Positions 14,226 through 14,815 of a stretch of 14,815 nt of DNA are shown one piece after another. Numbering within the stretch: the first letter of the stretch is position 1; each line of letters opens with the position of its first letter. The position numbers and the translations under genes were made by a program. The stretch is from Thermoplasmata archaeon (GTDB lineage: Archaea > Thermoplasmatota > E2 > DHVEG-1): assembly GCA_030606465.1 (NCBI GenBank), contig JAUWGL010000005.1:1-14815 (forward strand). Direction: 5' to 3'. The notes under the pieces are model-generated. The model was not told where the DNA came from. It worked only from the letters and a program-made list of their open reading frames with translations, and made no database searches.

Positions 14226-14815
14226 TTTCTAATTCTCCGGTTATTATTTTATAAAAAGTATCAGCAACCATCTGTGCCCCGACATTGTTGAGATGAGCAC
14301 CATCAATAGTTACATGTAAACCTCGTTTATGAGATATTCTATTTATATCTCCTGATGTTTTTGCTAAATAATCACTGATGGCACCTGTTGATTCAAGCAT
14401 GTACCTGGATGGTTTCTTAGAGGACAAAAATGAAAAAAACTCTTTTTGCAGATTAATATATTCCACATTTTCAAACTCAAAGGATAAATCTCTGATTTCT
14501 GCAGACAAACACTCCAACTTTTTATTCCATTCATTTTCGATGTCTTCACCTAACAGCAACGGTGAAACAGTAAAAATCTTCTTTGCTACTGGAGATATTG
14601 TGTTAATAATATCAATATAACATTCTCTGAATTCATCTTTGTTTTCAGTCCATGTTTGATTAAAAATAACTTTAATCGCGGATTGTAACATTGATGTATG
14701 TGCAAGAACATCATTAGTACCAACCCAGAGAAATGTGATATCATATTTTTCAGAAAGATTCATTTTCTTTATTCTTCCAAGAAGGCTTCTTACTGTGTCA
14801 CCTCCTCTTCCACAG
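14215..14815 (-). CDS. SGNH/GDSL-type hydrolase, start beyond the window
   Basis: Partial gene with 199 visible residues. The frame stays open to the window edge and the residues there carry SGNH block II (GRGGDTVRSLLGRI), so the Met at 14763 is not the real start; block I with the nucleophile Ser should lie just outside. Block III is GTND (residues 32-35 of the visible part) and block V is DGAH, giving the catalytic Asp171 and His174. The family hydrolyses esters of lipids, sugars or acylated substrates, and the specific substrate is unknown. No membrane segment appears in the visible part. It overlaps the AlkD-like gene by 11 bp. Confidence 0.85.
   Translation of the reverse strand, partial: CGRGGDTVRSLLGRIKKMNLSEKYDITFLWVGTNDVLAHTSMLQSAIKVIFNQTWTENKDEFRECYIDIINTISPVAKKIFTVSPLLLGEDIENEWNKKLECLSAEIRDLSFEFENVEYINLQKEFFSFLSSKKPSRYMLESTGAISDYLAKTSGDINRISHKRGLHVTIDGAHLNNVGAQMVADTFYKIITGELENEI

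Overview
This window looks like euryarchaeal DNA, most likely from the Thermoplasmatota side (for example the marine-sediment MBG-D/Thermoprofundales type). The reasons are low GC, TATA/BRE-like promoters, short or absent leaders, an Mbh/Ech-type group 4 [NiFe] hydrogenase core, a large secreted C25 (gingipain-like) peptidase, and archaeal-style Apt and MTA phosphorylase. No rRNA, tRNA, CRISPR array, transposase or integrase was recognised. The lineage is inferred from gene content only.

Layout. (1) 1-436 has no gene. It holds an array of the hexamer cgtaag at about 20-21 bp spacing and a promoter. (2) 437-4180 (+) encodes a 1247-residue exported multidomain C25 peptidase. A 28-bp direct repeat lies on both sides of this gene. 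(3) 4349-7853 (-) holds five genes: the hydrogenase maturation protease hycI, two tandem paralogous three-helix membrane proteins, a COG2509-type FAD protein, and apt. Several appear to have their own TATA box. (4) 7961-8821 (+) is mtnP, divergent from apt. It abuts a small convergent PQ-loop (SemiSWEET-like) membrane protein (8822-9127, -). (5) 9185-10240 (+) is hypE. (6) 10329-12932 (+) is a tightly coupled four-gene operon (ATGA overlaps at all three junctions) for the soluble arm of a group 4 hydrogenase: small subunit, 30-kDa-like subunit, NiFe large subunit and a 2x[4Fe-4S] subunit. (7) 13017-13503 (+) has a two-helix small membrane protein and a 55-residue 2[4Fe-4S] ferredoxin. (8) 13539-14815 (-) has an AlkD-like DNA glycosylase overlapped by the end of an SGNH/GDSL hydrolase whose start lies beyond the window.

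How the genes fit together. HypE makes the cyanide ligands of the NiFe centre. HycI should remove the roughly 30-residue C-terminal extension of the large subunit. The four-gene core plus a ferredoxin would couple ferredoxin oxidation to H2 evolution (or the reverse). No antiporter-like or NuoH-like membrane subunits are encoded here, so the module must work without them or recruit them from elsewhere. MtnP and Apt together turn methylthioadenosine into AMP. The exported peptidase suggests a protein-degrading, fermentative lifestyle in which hydrogenase disposes of reducing power.
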